From: Bacteroidota bacterium | Lineage (GTDB): Bacteria; Bacteroidota; Bacteroidia; Bacteroidales; VadinHA17 | Assembly (NCBI GenBank): GCA_029547705.1 | Contig: JAKPOU010000035.1 | Location: forward strand, 1 to 64,000 | Direction of reading: 5' to 3' | Length of the DNA stretch: 64,000 bases | Shown: positions 27,702-38,701 of the stretch, piece by piece | How positions within the stretch are numbered: position 1 is the stretch's first letter | How the letters are laid out: every line of letters begins with the position of its first letter | The notes under the pieces: model-generated | What the model saw: the letters and a program-made list of their open reading frames with translations, nothing else | What the model was told of the DNA's origin: nothing | Database searches by the model: none | Position numbers and translations under genes: made by a program

Positions 27702-28423
27702 TGTGCTTTACGGTTAATGTCAATCTGATAAAGGAGGAAATTGAATACCGATACGGGATTAATTTTCCTGATAAATACCGCTACGAACCAAGCTATTATT
27801 ACCATGCCTTCAGTTTCCCGGAACTGGCGGCCATATGTTCGGGTTATTCAACGGTGCGTTTTCTTAAATGGGGACTCATTCCTTCCTGGGTCAGAAATGC
27901 ATCTGAGGCAGCCTCTGTAAGGACAAAAACATTCAATGCACGATCGGAAAGCCTGGATTCGAAACAATCTTTTTCATCCTCATTCAAATCAAAAAGATGC
28001 ATCATTCCCGTCAGGGGGTTCTATGAATGGCAGCATGCCGGAAAGATGAAGATACCCTGGTATGTTTACAGGGCAGACGGCGGGATACTTTCACTGGCCG
28101 GACTATATTCCAGCTGGTACAATAAGGATAACGGCGAGATTGTGGATACCTGTTCGGTTATAACCACTGATGCGAACGAAATGATGGCCGTGATCCATAA
28201 TTCCAGGAAAAGAATGCCCGTTGTGCTGGACCGGAATAATGAAGAAAACTGGATCAGCCCGGATTCTTCACCGTCCCTCTTGTCGGAAATGCTCAGGCCC
28301 TGTCCCGCGGATGTGCTGAAAGCCCATACCATAGGTCCTCTGATAAATGACCGGACCAAAGTCAGGAATACTCCGGAAATAATAAGGGAATATATTTGGG
28401 ATATCCCTCATACACTATTCTAG
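27701..28423 (+). CDS. SOS response-associated peptidase (SRAP/YedK-HMCES family)
   Basis: MCFTV start (Cys2), LKWGLIPSWV, FNARSES, CIIPVRGFYEW, MMAVIHNSRKRMPVVL. Confidence 0.95.
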   Translation: MCFTVNVNLIKEEIEYRYGINFPDKYRYEPSYYYHAFSFPELAAICSGYSTVRFLKWGLIPSWVRNASEAASVRTKTFNARSESLDSKQSFSSSFKSKRCIIPVRGFYEWQHAGKMKIPWYVYRADGGILSLAGLYSSWYNKDNGEIVDTCSVITTDANEMMAVIHNSRKRMPVVLDRNNEENWISPDSSPSLLSEMLRPCPADVLKAHTIGPLINDRTKVRNTPEIIREYIWDIPHTLF

Positions 28424-28518
28424 ATTATATCAATTCCGTTTATTTACGGCGAAATATGCCATGGATTGGGGTTTTTTTACTAAATTGCCGGATTGTCCCT
28501 GAACTTAAACTTAAAATT

Positions 28519-31500
28519 ATGACTTCTAAATTTTTCACTTCCATTATTCTGTTAGCCTTATATTTATCATTGTCAGCGATGGATGAAGCCAGATTGCTGC
28601 GCTTCCCGGCTATCAGCGGCGATAAGATAGTGTTCAGCTATGCCGGCGACCTGTACTCTGTATCTTCTGACGGAGGAATTGCCAGAAAACTGACTACTGA
28701 TACCGGAGATGAAATATTTCCCCGTTTTTCGCCTGACGGCAGATATATTGCCTTCACCGGACAGTATAACGGAAATACTGAAGTATTCATTATTCCCATG
28801 GGAGGGAGGTACTCCCAGGAGGCTGACACATACAGCAACCCTGAGCAGGGATGACATTGGCGACAGGATGGGGCCAAACAATATTGTCATGACCTGGACT
28901 CCTGACGGGAAACATATAGTTTACAGGTCAAGAAGACATTCCTTCAGTGATTTTCTGGGCCAGCTCTTCATGGTACCGCTTGAAGGTGGAATGTCAAAGG
29001 AAATACCCCTGACAAACGGCGGATTCTGCTCATTTTCGCCTGACGGGAAAAAACTGGCATTCAACTGGGTTTTCCGCGAATTCAGAACCTGGAAATATTA
29101 TGAGGGAGGAATGGCTGATGATATCCGGATATTTGATTTTGAATCGGGCAATGTGGAAAAAATTACAGATACCCGGGCCCAGGAAATATGTCCCATGTGG
29201 ATAGGAGAAGAGATATTTTTCCTTTCTGACCGGGACAGGACAATGAACCTGTTTGTATACAACACCCGTACAAAAGAAACCGGAAAAGTAACAGATTTCG
29301 ATACATACGACATTAAATTCCCGTCCAGTGACGGAAACCAGATTGTGTTTGAAAATGGCGGCTACATATACAGGATGGATGCCCGGACACGCAAACCCGA
29401 AAAAGTGACCATTTATATTGCAGATGATTTTGAGTCAGCGAAAAGAGTGACGAAAGATGCATCGGAAAGGATTACCATGGTCAGTCCTTCTCCCGACGGG
29501 GAAAGAGTAGTTATAAGTGCTCGCGGCGATATCTTTGACGTTCCGGTAAAGGAAGGAGTGACAAGAAATCTCACTGCTACTTCAGGTGTTCATGAAAGAA
29601 ATGCACAGTGGTCTCCTGACGGGAAAAATATTGCCTGGGTTTCCGATGCCGGCGGGGAATTCGAGATATGGATGCAGAAAGCCGACAGATCCATGCCGGC
29701 CCGCAGCATAACGAAAGATCAGAACACATATATTTTCGGGATCAGATGGTCGCCTGACAGTAAAAAACTTCTTTACACGACTAAAAAGAATGATCTCAGG
29801 TATGTGGATGTTTCCACAGGCAGGATAACCGTTGTGGATCAATCACCCAAGAGTCCGATGTATAATGCCAGCTGGTCGCCTGACAGCAAATGGATTGCCT
29901 TCGTCAGAAATGAGGTGGGGTTTCCTGTGATCCGTATTTATAATGTGGAAACGGCAAAATCATCGGAAGTGACTGACAAGTGGTATTCATCGGGTGACCC
30001 CGTTTTCAGCGTGGACGGAAAATACCTCTTCTTCACTTCCGAGAGGGATTTCAATCCTGTATACAGCCAGACAGAATGGAATCATGCTTATGTGGATATG
30101 AGCAGAATCTATCTGGTTCCCCTGGCAAAAGACACACCTTCGCCCTTTGCAGCCTCTGATGATAAAATCAGTGAAGGAGAAGAAGCCGCGCCGGCCGAAA
30201 CTTCTCCGGCAAGGGGAAAAAAGACAGCCCCTGCGAAATCCCGGGAGAGTGATTCAAAAAATGTCATAATTGATTTTGACGGAATAAATGACAGAATAGT
30301 ATCCCTGCCGGTGAGGCCGGGTAATTATGGTAACCTGCAGACTGTCGGGGATAAAATATTTTATACTTCCTTTTCCCGTTCAGGCGGTCAGCAGGGAGCA
30401 GGTTATTTTGACCTTAAGGAGAAAAAGGAAGTTGACCTGGGCAGCGGAATATCACTGACACCCGTTCCCAGCGGGAAAAAGATGCTTGTCAGACAGGGGA
30501 ACAGATATGGGATTATTCCGGTTCCGTCAGCAAAGGTGGAGCTGAAGGAAACGATAAATACCGGTGATATGAAAGTACTGGTCGATCTTTCCGAAGAATG
30601 GGAAAATATTTTCAATGAATCATGGAGACAGATGCGTGATTTTTTCTATGACCCTGGAATGCATGGTGTTGACTGGAAGAAGATGCATGAGAAATATCAT
30701 GTATTGCTGCCACATGTGAGCCACAGATCGGATCTGACTTATGTTATCGGGGAAATGATGGGTGAACTGAGCGTGGGACATGCCTATGTGATGAATGGAG
30801 AACGCCCTCAGCCGGAAAGGATACAGACAGGACTCCTCGGGGCAAGGCTGAGCAGGGATGAATCGGGATATGCAAGGATTGACAGAATACTTAAGGGAGC
30901 AAACTGGAACCAGTCGCTTGTTTCACCATTAACGGTCAGCGGTGTTGATGCGAAGGAAGGAGAATACATACTGGCTGTGAACGGAGAACCGGTAAATAAG
31001 GTGAAGGATATTTATGAACTGCTGACAGGAAAAGCCGGGGTGCTTGTTGAGCTTACACTTAATTCCAAACCTGATATGGCCGGAAGCAGGAATGTTATAG
31101 TCAAACCCCTGGCTTCCGAAAAGGAACTTTATTACTATAACTGGGTCCAGGAAAACACCCGTAAAGTCACTGAAGCCACAAACGGAAGAGTGGGCTATAT
31201 TCATATTCCGGATATGCAGGTTGCCGGACTGAACCAGTTTGCCGAGCATTATTACCCTCAGCTTGAGAAGGAAGCACTTATAATTGATGACAGGAGCAAT
31301 GGCGGAGGAAACGTTTCTCCCATGATAATAGAAAGACTGATGAGGACTATGACCTATGTAACAATGAATACCGGGGCAACGGTCGGCGATGTCAATCCGG
31401 GAGGCACACATCTCGGTCCCAAGGTTGCCCTCTGCGACAAGTATTCGGCATCTGACGGTGACTTGTTTTCCTACAGGTTTAAATTCAATAAAATAGGTAC

Positions 31501-31801
31501 TCTTATCGGAACGAGAACATGGGGAGGCGTGGTAGGTATATCAGGTCCGGCTCCTACGATTGACGGTGGCAATATCAATACACCCTCATGGGCTCCTTAT
31601 GCAGCAGACGGAAGCAGCTTTATTGTCGAAGGCTACGGAGTGGACCCTGATATTGTTATAGAAAATGATCCCCACAGGGAATACCTGGGACAGGATGATC
31701 AGCTGAACAAGGCAATAGAGGTGGCTCTTGAAAAGCTAAAGACGGAGAGCAGGAAAGTTCCGGAAATACCGCCATTTCCTGATAAGAGCGGAAGAAAATA
31801 G
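28519..31801 (+). CDS. Tricorn protease homolog (S41, PD40/PDZ), frameshifted at about 28800
   Basis: Start MTSKFFTSIILLALYLSLSAMDEARLLRFPAISGDKIVFSYAGDLY; continues in another frame as EGGTPRRLTHTATLSRDDIGDRMGPNN; C-terminal PDZ and YSASDGDLFSYRFK catalytic region. Track ORFs 28396..28854 and 28709..31801 are two parts of one gene. Confidence 0.88.
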
Positions 31802-31811
31802 TAAATCACCG

Positions 31812-32558
31812 CTACTGCGCTACGAAATGATAGGTTAAGGTTCCCTGCTGAATCCGGGGGGCATTTATATCGGGATTGAATCTTGATATTTTAGCTGTTG
31901 ATACGGCAGTCTCAACCAGGCAGGGATCGCCTGTCGTGCTGAGATCTTCTATTATCACAGCCGACTCTACTGCTCCTTTCTGGTTAACGGCTATTCTGAG
32001 AACAACTTTCCCGGCTCCCCGGCATTTATAGATGGGAATGGGCAGATACTGATGGGTTCTGCCGGCCAGGTCATAATAAATCCTTGTCGGTCCCTGGTAA
32101 TTTGCAGCCATCTCAGCAGAATCAGGCTCTTTTTCCTCTTTTTCCCTGTCCGTTTTCTCTTCATATGCCAGATTCTCATCAGGTCCGGCCTCTGCCCTTC
32201 TTTTCTGCTCATCTATGTAATTGTCGGCTCCCAGCTTTCCGCTTTCAATAAGCTCTTCCTTAACCTTGTCAATATAATCTGCAGGATTAATCTGTTCAAC
32301 AGGCCTGTTGGCAAGATTCCGTGCAATATTCATCAGTTCCTCGTCTCCCTGGAGGATTTTTTCAAGAGCGGATGCCGGTAGTTCAATGAGCTCTTCTTCA
32401 TTTTCCTGATCCGGAATTGCTTCGAATTCAACCATAAATTCACGGGAAAGATCCCTCTGCAGATCATGGACCCTGAAGGACATAAAGATTATTGCTGCAA
32501 TAAGATGAACTATTACAGTTCCAAGAATACCAACCAGTTTGCTGTAAGGATCTTTCAT
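31812..32558 (-). CDS. TonB-like energy transducer / TonB C-terminal-type protein
   Basis: Single N-terminal TM; C-terminal CRGAGKVVLRIAVNQKGAVESAVI...VETAVSTAKISRFNPD. Confidence 0.65.
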   Translation of the reverse strand: MKDPYSKLVGILGTVIVHLIAAIIFMSFRVHDLQRDLSREFMVEFEAIPDQENEEELIELPASALEKILQGDEELMNIARNLANRPVEQINPADYIDKVKEELIESGKLGADNYIDEQKRRAEAGPDENLAYEEKTDREKEEKEPDSAEMAANYQGPTRIYYDLAGRTHQYLPIPIYKCRGAGKVVLRIAVNQKGAVESAVIIEDLSTTGDPCLVETAVSTAKISRFNPDINAPRIQQGTLTYHFVAQ

Positions 32559-33247
32559 CAGTTCCTCTCCTGTTTCTTCTTCTTCTTAATAACTTTCGCC
32601 TGTTGTGGTTTCTTATACGACTGATTCTTTAAAAGTCCTCTTTTTACTTCAGAAATAAATCTTGACCAGGCAAATGGATTCAGGAGATTGTTCACGGGAT
32701 ACTGGTTCCGGCCTGACATGCTTGTGAAGTTCTGTTCCATGGAATAGCGGTAACCCGCTTCAGGTGTAATATTGAGGTTGGATTGGTTGGTTATTGCCAC
32801 GTAAATGGATGCCAGGTTCTCGTTCATGTGCTCAACCAGGGGATCAGCCGGCTTCACTTTTGTAACATCCTTTATGAATTCATCATAGTTCCGCCATGGA
32901 AAAATTGTGACTTCAGCTATGGAAATAGTGTCTGATTCGAGTACAATATCCACCATACAGCGCCTGTCGGTATAATCTTCCGGAATCACGGTATGGTATC
33001 TCTTATAGCCCAGAATCCTGAAAAATACAGTATCGCCCGGAGTGGTTGCAATTGAATAGATGCCGGATCTTTCACTTACACTTCCCCTCCGGAGTTTTTT
33101 TGAAATAACTGCAACTCCCTGAACAGGATTTTGTGCTTCATCCGTTATAATACCGCTGAGCTGAATGAATCTTTCCTGTATTGCCTGTCCGGCAACGGGA
33201 ACAAAAAAAATGAAAAGGAAAAAAACGGTATTTTGTATTTTGTTCAA
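32558..33247 (-). CDS. Exported carboxypeptidase-regulatory-like domain protein
   Basis: Signal peptide; FIQLSGIITDEAQNPVQGVAVISKKLRRGSVSERSGIYSIATTPGDTVFFRILGYK. Confidence 0.75.
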   Translation of the reverse strand: MNKIQNTVFFLFIFFVPVAGQAIQERFIQLSGIITDEAQNPVQGVAVISKKLRRGSVSERSGIYSIATTPGDTVFFRILGYKRYHTVIPEDYTDRRCMVDIVLESDTISIAEVTIFPWRNYDEFIKDVTKVKPADPLVEHMNENLASIYVAITNQSNLNITPEAGYRYSMEQNFTSMSGRNQYPVNNLLNPFAWSRFISEVKRGLLKNQSYKKPQQAKVIKKKKKQERN

Positions 33248-33368
33248 AATGAAAAATCCTAAACTTTAAGCCATTGAATTCTTATATATCTGCAAAGTAA
33301 ACATTATTGGATGTAATGAAAAAGAATTAACTAAATTTTAATAAATTGACAACCTTAAAAAACAGATT

Positions 33369-34973
33369 ATGAAAAGGCTCCTTTTACTGGGAGATGAGGC
33401 TATTGCTCAGGCTGCCATTGATGCCGGACTGAGTGGCATGTATGCTTATCCGGGAACTCCGTCCACTGAAATCATGGAATATATCCGGGCTTCAGAAACT
33501 GCACGGGAGCGGAATATTCACAGAACATGGTCGGCCAATGAAAAGACTGCCATGGAGTCTGCTCTTGGAATGTCCTATGCAGGGAAGAGAGCCATGGTGG
33601 CAATGAAACATGTTGGTCTGAATGTGGCTGCAGACAGTTTTATCAATTCTGCAATTACCGGTGTAAACGGTGGTCTGATAGTGGTTTCTGCCGATGACCC
33701 TTCAATGCATTCATCACAGAATGAACAGGATTCAAGATTTTACGGGAAGTTTGCATTCGTTCCCTGCTTTGAGCCCTCAAACCAGCAGGAAGCTTACAAT
33801 ATGGTTTTTGATGCATTTGAATTGTCTGAAAAATACAAAACCCCTGTTCTGTTCAGAATAACGACCCGGCTTGCCCACTCCAGGACAAGTGTCAGTCTTG
33901 TAAAATATCCGGTTCCGGAGAAAGAGCTGAGTCTGCCCGGGGATCCCGTTCAGTTCGTACTGCTTCCGGCATTCGCGAGAAAAAAATACAAAACCCTGAT
34001 TGCCACTTATGAATCCATGAGATATGATGCAAGGTTGTCGGAGTATAATTTTTTCAGGGATGGAAGGAGAAGAGAACTTGGAATCATCACCTGCGGGATT
34101 GCATACAATTACCTTATGGAAAACCTTTCAGAAACGGAGCCGGATTTTCCCATACTGAAAATCTGTGCCTATCCCTTTCCCCCGGACCTGATAAGGGAGA
34201 TTATGAACAGATGTGATGAAATCCTGGTTCTTGAAGAAGGCTATCCCCTTATTGAAGAAAGTATTACCGGGATCTGTGACAGCGGAAAAAAGGTTTACGG
34301 ACGGCTTGAAGGCACTGTGCCGAGAGACGGGGAACTGAATCCTTCCATTGTGGCAAAAGCTCTGGGAATAAAAAGCTCACAAAAAAGAAGTGTGCCTGCA
34401 GTCGTAAAAATGAGACCACCTTCATTCTGCAAGGGCTGCGGGCATTCCGATACTTTCAATGCACTGATTGAAGCAATGAAGCCCTACGGACCGGGCAGAG
34501 TCTTTTCAGACATTGGATGCTACACCCTGGCAGCACTGCCGCCCTATAGCATTATCAACTCATGTGTGGATATGGGCGCTTCGGTCACAATGGCAATCGG
34601 AGCTGCCGATGCCGGATTGTCACCCTCGGTAGCCGTTATTGGTGATTCCACCTTTACACACTCCGGGATGACCGGCCTGCTTGATGCCGTTACTAAAAAT
34701 TCACCTGTAACGATAATTATTTCCGATAATCTCACAACCGGCATGACCGGCGGCCAGGAATCACCCGGGGCCGGCAGACTGGAAAAGATATGTGCAGGAC
34801 TGGGAGTTGGTGAGGAACACATCAGGACAATGACACCAATCAGAAAAAACCATGAGGAAAATGTACGGATTATCAGGGAGGAACTTGAATTCAATGGTGT
34901 TTCCGTAATAGTCTCATCAAGGGAATGTGTTCAGACACTTTTAAAACGGAAAAAAACTGAATCATCCGGATAA
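33369..34973 (+). CDS. iorA: Indolepyruvate ferredoxin oxidoreductase alpha subunit, without C-terminal ferredoxin domain
   Basis: YPGTPSTEIMEYI, MKHVGLNVAADSFINSAITGVNGGLIVVSADDPSMHSSQNEQDSR, FCKGCGHSDTF, TPP region GDSTFTHSGMTGLLDA. Confidence 0.93.
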   Translation: MKRLLLLGDEAIAQAAIDAGLSGMYAYPGTPSTEIMEYIRASETARERNIHRTWSANEKTAMESALGMSYAGKRAMVAMKHVGLNVAADSFINSAITGVNGGLIVVSADDPSMHSSQNEQDSRFYGKFAFVPCFEPSNQQEAYNMVFDAFELSEKYKTPVLFRITTRLAHSRTSVSLVKYPVPEKELSLPGDPVQFVLLPAFARKKYKTLIATYESMRYDARLSEYNFFRDGRRRELGIITCGIAYNYLMENLSETEPDFPILKICAYPFPPDLIREIMNRCDEILVLEEGYPLIEESITGICDSGKKVYGRLEGTVPRDGELNPSIVAKALGIKSSQKRSVPAVVKMRPPSFCKGCGHSDTFNALIEAMKPYGPGRVFSDIGCYTLAALPPYSIINSCVDMGASVTMAIGAADAGLSPSVAVIGDSTFTHSGMTGLLDAVTKNSPVTIIISDNLTTGMTGGQESPGAGRLEKICAGLGVGEEHIRTMTPIRKNHEENVRIIREELEFNGVSVIVSSRECVQTLLKRKKTESSG

Positions 34974-34992
34974 TGAAATCAACTGATATTTT

Positions 34993-35568
34993 ATGAAAAA
35001 AGATATCATACTGGCAGGTGTAGGAGGGCAGGGCATCCTTTCCATCGCGGCGGTAATCGGCCTGGCAGCCCTTGAGAATAACCTTTTTTTCAAACAGTCT
35101 GAAGTTCATGGAATGAGCCAGAGAGGAGGAGACGTCTATTCGCACTTCCGTCTTTCCCGCAAACCCGTGTCATCAGATCTTATTCCGTATGGCAGTGCCG
35201 ACATGATAATTTCCGTTGAACCGATGGAGTCACTGAGATACCTGCCCTGGCTTTCTCCTTCGGGATGGCTGATTACAAACTCTGATCCCTACATCAACAT
35301 ACCTGATTATCCTCCCCTGGAAGAAATATTTTCCGAAATCAGGAAAATTAAAAATCACCGGATCATTAATGCTGAAACAACAGCCCGGGAAGCAGGCTCT
35401 GTAAAAGCCGTGAATATGGTAATGCTGGGAGCCGCATCACACTATACCGGCCTTGGATGCAGCAGTCTTGAAAACGGAATCAGGAAACTGTTCGGCAGTA
35501 AGGGAGAGAAAATTACAGATATTAACCTTACGGCCTTCCGGGCCGGCCGCAATATCATTAATCCATGA
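34993..35568 (+). CDS. iorB: Indolepyruvate ferredoxin oxidoreductase beta subunit
   Basis: DIILAGVGGQGILSIAAVIG, EVHGMSQRGGDVYSHFRLS. Confidence 0.93.
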   Translation: MKKDIILAGVGGQGILSIAAVIGLAALENNLFFKQSEVHGMSQRGGDVYSHFRLSRKPVSSDLIPYGSADMIISVEPMESLRYLPWLSPSGWLITNSDPYINIPDYPPLEEIFSEIRKIKNHRIINAETTAREAGSVKAVNMVMLGAASHYTGLGCSSLENGIRKLFGSKGEKITDINLTAFRAGRNIINP

Positions 35569-37946
35569 GATATATTAAAATTGTTTTGTTTGTTGCCCTC
35601 TCAGTCAATACAGCCTTTTCCCAGAAAGCTGATTTCAGGGCAGCGGAAAAGTTCAGAGGTGATAATATTGCATCCCGTTACGGGGATCTTTCTGTAAATC
35701 CGGTTTGGCTGGAGAACTCAGATATTTTCTGGTACTCATTCAAGACTTCTTCGGGCAGGAATTTTTACTATGTAAATGCAGCAGCAAAGTCTAAAAAGCC
35801 GCTTTTTGACAGCCGCTATATGGCATCCGAGCTTAAGAAACTGACAAGCCGCCCTTACAATGATCTTGATCTGCCAATAACGGAATTGAAATTCGAAAAG
35901 AAGAGCCTCTCCAGATTCACCTTCCGGGTTGATTCAATCAGGTTTCTTTACGACATGGCAACCAGGAAACTTGTAATCAGGGATACTGTCGGAAAGGAAA
36001 AAAAGCCGTCATGGCCGAACTACTCGCCTGACAGTACATGGTTTGCATATGCCAGGAACTATAATCTTTACCTGATGAAAACAAACGACAGGGACAGTGT
36101 TGAAATACAGCTGACCACCGATGGTGAGAGGTATTATGGTTACAGCAGCTACAGAAGCGGGCAGGACACTGTAAGGGACAAAAAAGTACGGGCCAATGTG
36201 CGCTGGTTCAAAAATGAAAAGAAATTATTTATAATCCGGGAGGATGTCCGTAAGGTAAAGGATCTTTTTGTAATCAATTCGCTCGCTCAGCCCAGGCCAA
36301 GCCTGGAAAGCTACCGCTATTCAATGCCGGGAGAAGAGTTCGTACCTCAGCAGGAGCTGATAATTTTTGATGTCGAAACCCGGGGCCGGATAAATGTTGA
36401 CCTGAAAAAATGGAAGGATCAGACCATCAATGTTGCCTGGTCATCACAGGAAGAAAGCAACAGACTTATTGTCATAAGAAAGGACCGTACTCTCAAAAAC
36501 CTCGACGTATGCATGGTGGATGCTGAAACAGGGGATGTTAAAGTTCTCTTCAGCGAAAAGACCTGGCCCTATTTCAACAATGAATATTCGCAGCTGGCGG
36601 TTCTCAATGAAGGCAGCGACATTATATGGTGGTCGGAAAGAAGCGGCTGGGGCCAGCTGTATCTGTACGACATACACGGGAATATCAAAAAGCAGATAAC
36701 TGACGGTTATTTCGTTACAGGAAGAATAAACCGGATAGATACCCTGGGCAGAGTGCTTTATTTAGAGGCCTTTGGAAAAGAGGACGGAGTACATCCCTAT
36801 TACAACATGAAATACAAGGTATCACTTGATAAGGGAGGAATGACACTGATCACCGGTGAGCCTGCAAATCACTCCATGTCAATGTCAAAATCATGCAGGT
36901 ATTTTGTTGACACTTTTTCCACGGTCGATATGGTGCCCGAGTCAGTCCTGCGTGACAATAACGGAAACACTCTTCTGAGACTTGAGAAAGCCGACCTGTC
37001 CCAGTTGTTTCAGATGGGCTGGAAGATGCCCGAAACAATTAAGGTGAAGGCGAAAGACGGGGTTACTGACCTTTATGGAGTTATGTACAAACCCTTCAAT
37101 TTTGACTCAACAAGAAAGTATCCGGTAATTTCCTACGTCTATCCCGGACCGCAGACCGAATCGGTTCCCTATGAGTTCACCGTTACCGGTGGCAAGAATG
37201 TGGCGCTGGCCCAGCTCGGGTTCATAGTCGTAAATTATGGCCACCGCGGAGGCAGTCCCCAGCGAAGCAATTATTATCACACATTCGGGTATGACAATCT
37301 CAGGGATTATGCCCTGGCTGATGATAAATACGGCATCGAACAACTGGCCGAAAAATATAAATTCATCGATATCGGGAAAGTTGGTATCTATGGCCATTCC
37401 GGAGGAGGATTCATGTCAACGGCTGCAATCCTTTCATACCCGGACTTTTATCAGGTTGCCGTGTCTTCAGCCGGCAATCATGATAACAATATTTACAACC
37501 AGTGGTGGGGAGAAACACATGACGGGGTAAAGGAGGTGGAGAAAAAAAGCAAGGGCGGGGAAGGAGTGAAAAAGGACAGTCTGGATTCAGTGAAGGAAAA
37601 GGAGACAACCGGTAATTCCGGAAGTAAAGGAACAGTTGATAACAGTCAGCAGGACGGGAAAGCGTTTAAATCATCAATAGACAGGAACCAGGATCTTGCA
37701 AAGAATCTGAAGGGTCATCTTTTGCTGGTTCATGGTGATATTGACAACAATGTTCATCCGGGAAATACCTTAAGGGTTGCTGATGCTCTTATAAAGGCCA
37801 ATAAGCGATTTGATTTCATGATACTTCCCGGACAGAGGCATGCCTTTGGAAATGCCACGGCATATTTTGACAGGCTGATGTGGTATTATTTTGCCGAGCA
37901 TCTTCTCGGGGATTACAGGACCAATGTTGACCTGACTGATTTCTGA
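35565..37946 (+). CDS. S9 family peptidase (DPP IV-like)
   Basis: GIYGHSGGGFMS, HGDIDNNVHPGNT, LPGQRHAFG catalytic motifs; DPP IV N-terminal propeller. Confidence 0.95.
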   Translation: MRYIKIVLFVALSVNTAFSQKADFRAAEKFRGDNIASRYGDLSVNPVWLENSDIFWYSFKTSSGRNFYYVNAAAKSKKPLFDSRYMASELKKLTSRPYNDLDLPITELKFEKKSLSRFTFRVDSIRFLYDMATRKLVIRDTVGKEKKPSWPNYSPDSTWFAYARNYNLYLMKTNDRDSVEIQLTTDGERYYGYSSYRSGQDTVRDKKVRANVRWFKNEKKLFIIREDVRKVKDLFVINSLAQPRPSLESYRYSMPGEEFVPQQELIIFDVETRGRINVDLKKWKDQTINVAWSSQEESNRLIVIRKDRTLKNLDVCMVDAETGDVKVLFSEKTWPYFNNEYSQLAVLNEGSDIIWWSERSGWGQLYLYDIHGNIKKQITDGYFVTGRINRIDTLGRVLYLEAFGKEDGVHPYYNMKYKVSLDKGGMTLITGEPANHSMSMSKSCRYFVDTFSTVDMVPESVLRDNNGNTLLRLEKADLSQLFQMGWKMPETIKVKAKDGVTDLYGVMYKPFNFDSTRKYPVISYVYPGPQTESVPYEFTVTGGKNVALAQLGFIVVNYGHRGGSPQRSNYYHTFGYDNLRDYALADDKYGIEQLAEKYKFIDIGKVGIYGHSGGGFMSTAAILSYPDFYQVAVSSAGNHDNNIYNQWWGETHDGVKEVEKKSKGGEGVKKDSLDSVKEKETTGNSGSKGTVDNSQQDGKAFKSSIDRNQDLAKNLKGHLLLVHGDIDNNVHPGNTLRVADALIKANKRFDFMILPGQRHAFGNATAYFDRLMWYYFAEHLLGDYRTNVDLTDF

Positions 37947-37977
37947 TAAGTGACGGGGTGAATATAAAATAATCAAA

Positions 37978-38006
37978 TGAGGCTGTTTCCTTGAAGAACA
38001 GCCTCA
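37978..38006 (+). terminator. Hairpin after S9 peptidase gene, possible terminator
   Basis: TGAGGCTGTT...AACAGCCTCA perfect 10-bp stem; no strong T-tract. Confidence 0.45.
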
Positions 38007-38094
38007 TCAGCACGGCAGAACCGCTTTTTCTGCACCGGGGAACAGCTTCACGGAACCGCAGGAATTGACCTTTCAGCCCGGAACGGCAGCATAT

Positions 38095-38454
38095 TTATTC
38101 TTCTTCAGTCATGCTTTTCGGAGAACGGAGAAAGAGGAGATCCGTCAGAACAATCTCGGTAATATATTTTGTAACACCATTCCTGTCCTCATATGTTCTG
38201 TAGACAATCCGGCCCTCTACTGCCACTTCCCGTCCTTTTTTGAGATATCTTGCCGCCGTTTCGGCAAGCCCGTTCCATGCAACAATATTGTGCCAGGTGG
38301 TTTCCTGTACCTTCTGGCCGTCGGCATTTCTGAATCCCTGATTTGTGGCAATAGTGAAATTAGCCACTTTTTTCCCGTTTTCAAGATCCCTGATCAGAGG
38401 GTCCTGTCCCAGGTTTCCGATCAGGCTTACTCTGTTCCTCAATGAATTGCTCAT
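38095..38454 (-). CDS. ssb: Short single-stranded DNA-binding protein
   Basis: MSNSLRNRVSLIGNLGQDPLIRDLENGKKVANFTIATNQG...TTWHNIVAWNGLAETAARYLKKGREVAVEGRI. Confidence 0.94.
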   Translation of the reverse strand: MSNSLRNRVSLIGNLGQDPLIRDLENGKKVANFTIATNQGFRNADGQKVQETTWHNIVAWNGLAETAARYLKKGREVAVEGRIVYRTYEDRNGVTKYITEIVLTDLLFLRSPKSMTEEE

Positions 38455-38648
38455 GATTTCCTGTTTTAAGTTTGACTATGAATGATTCTCTCAGCAAACA
38501 TAGGCCTGATGTGGAAATTGATCCGGTAATTAATTGTTTATATCCGTCTGAAAGTCCATTATAGTCGTTTGCAAATGATTAAATCAGATTGTTTCTTGTT
38601 TTTCAGGTTTATATAAGTTTATACCGGCTGAGTCGGCAAACCGGGAAA

Positions 38649-38679
38649 TAAAAAAAAGGGTGTCTCTTTGAGACACCCT
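38649..38679 (-). terminator. Rho-independent terminator downstream of SusD-like gene
   Basis: GGGTGTCT-CTTTG-AGACACCC with A-tract on + strand (U-tract on minus transcript). Confidence 0.8.
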
Positions 38680-38701
38680 CCTGTCAGTTATTCTTTACCT
38701 G

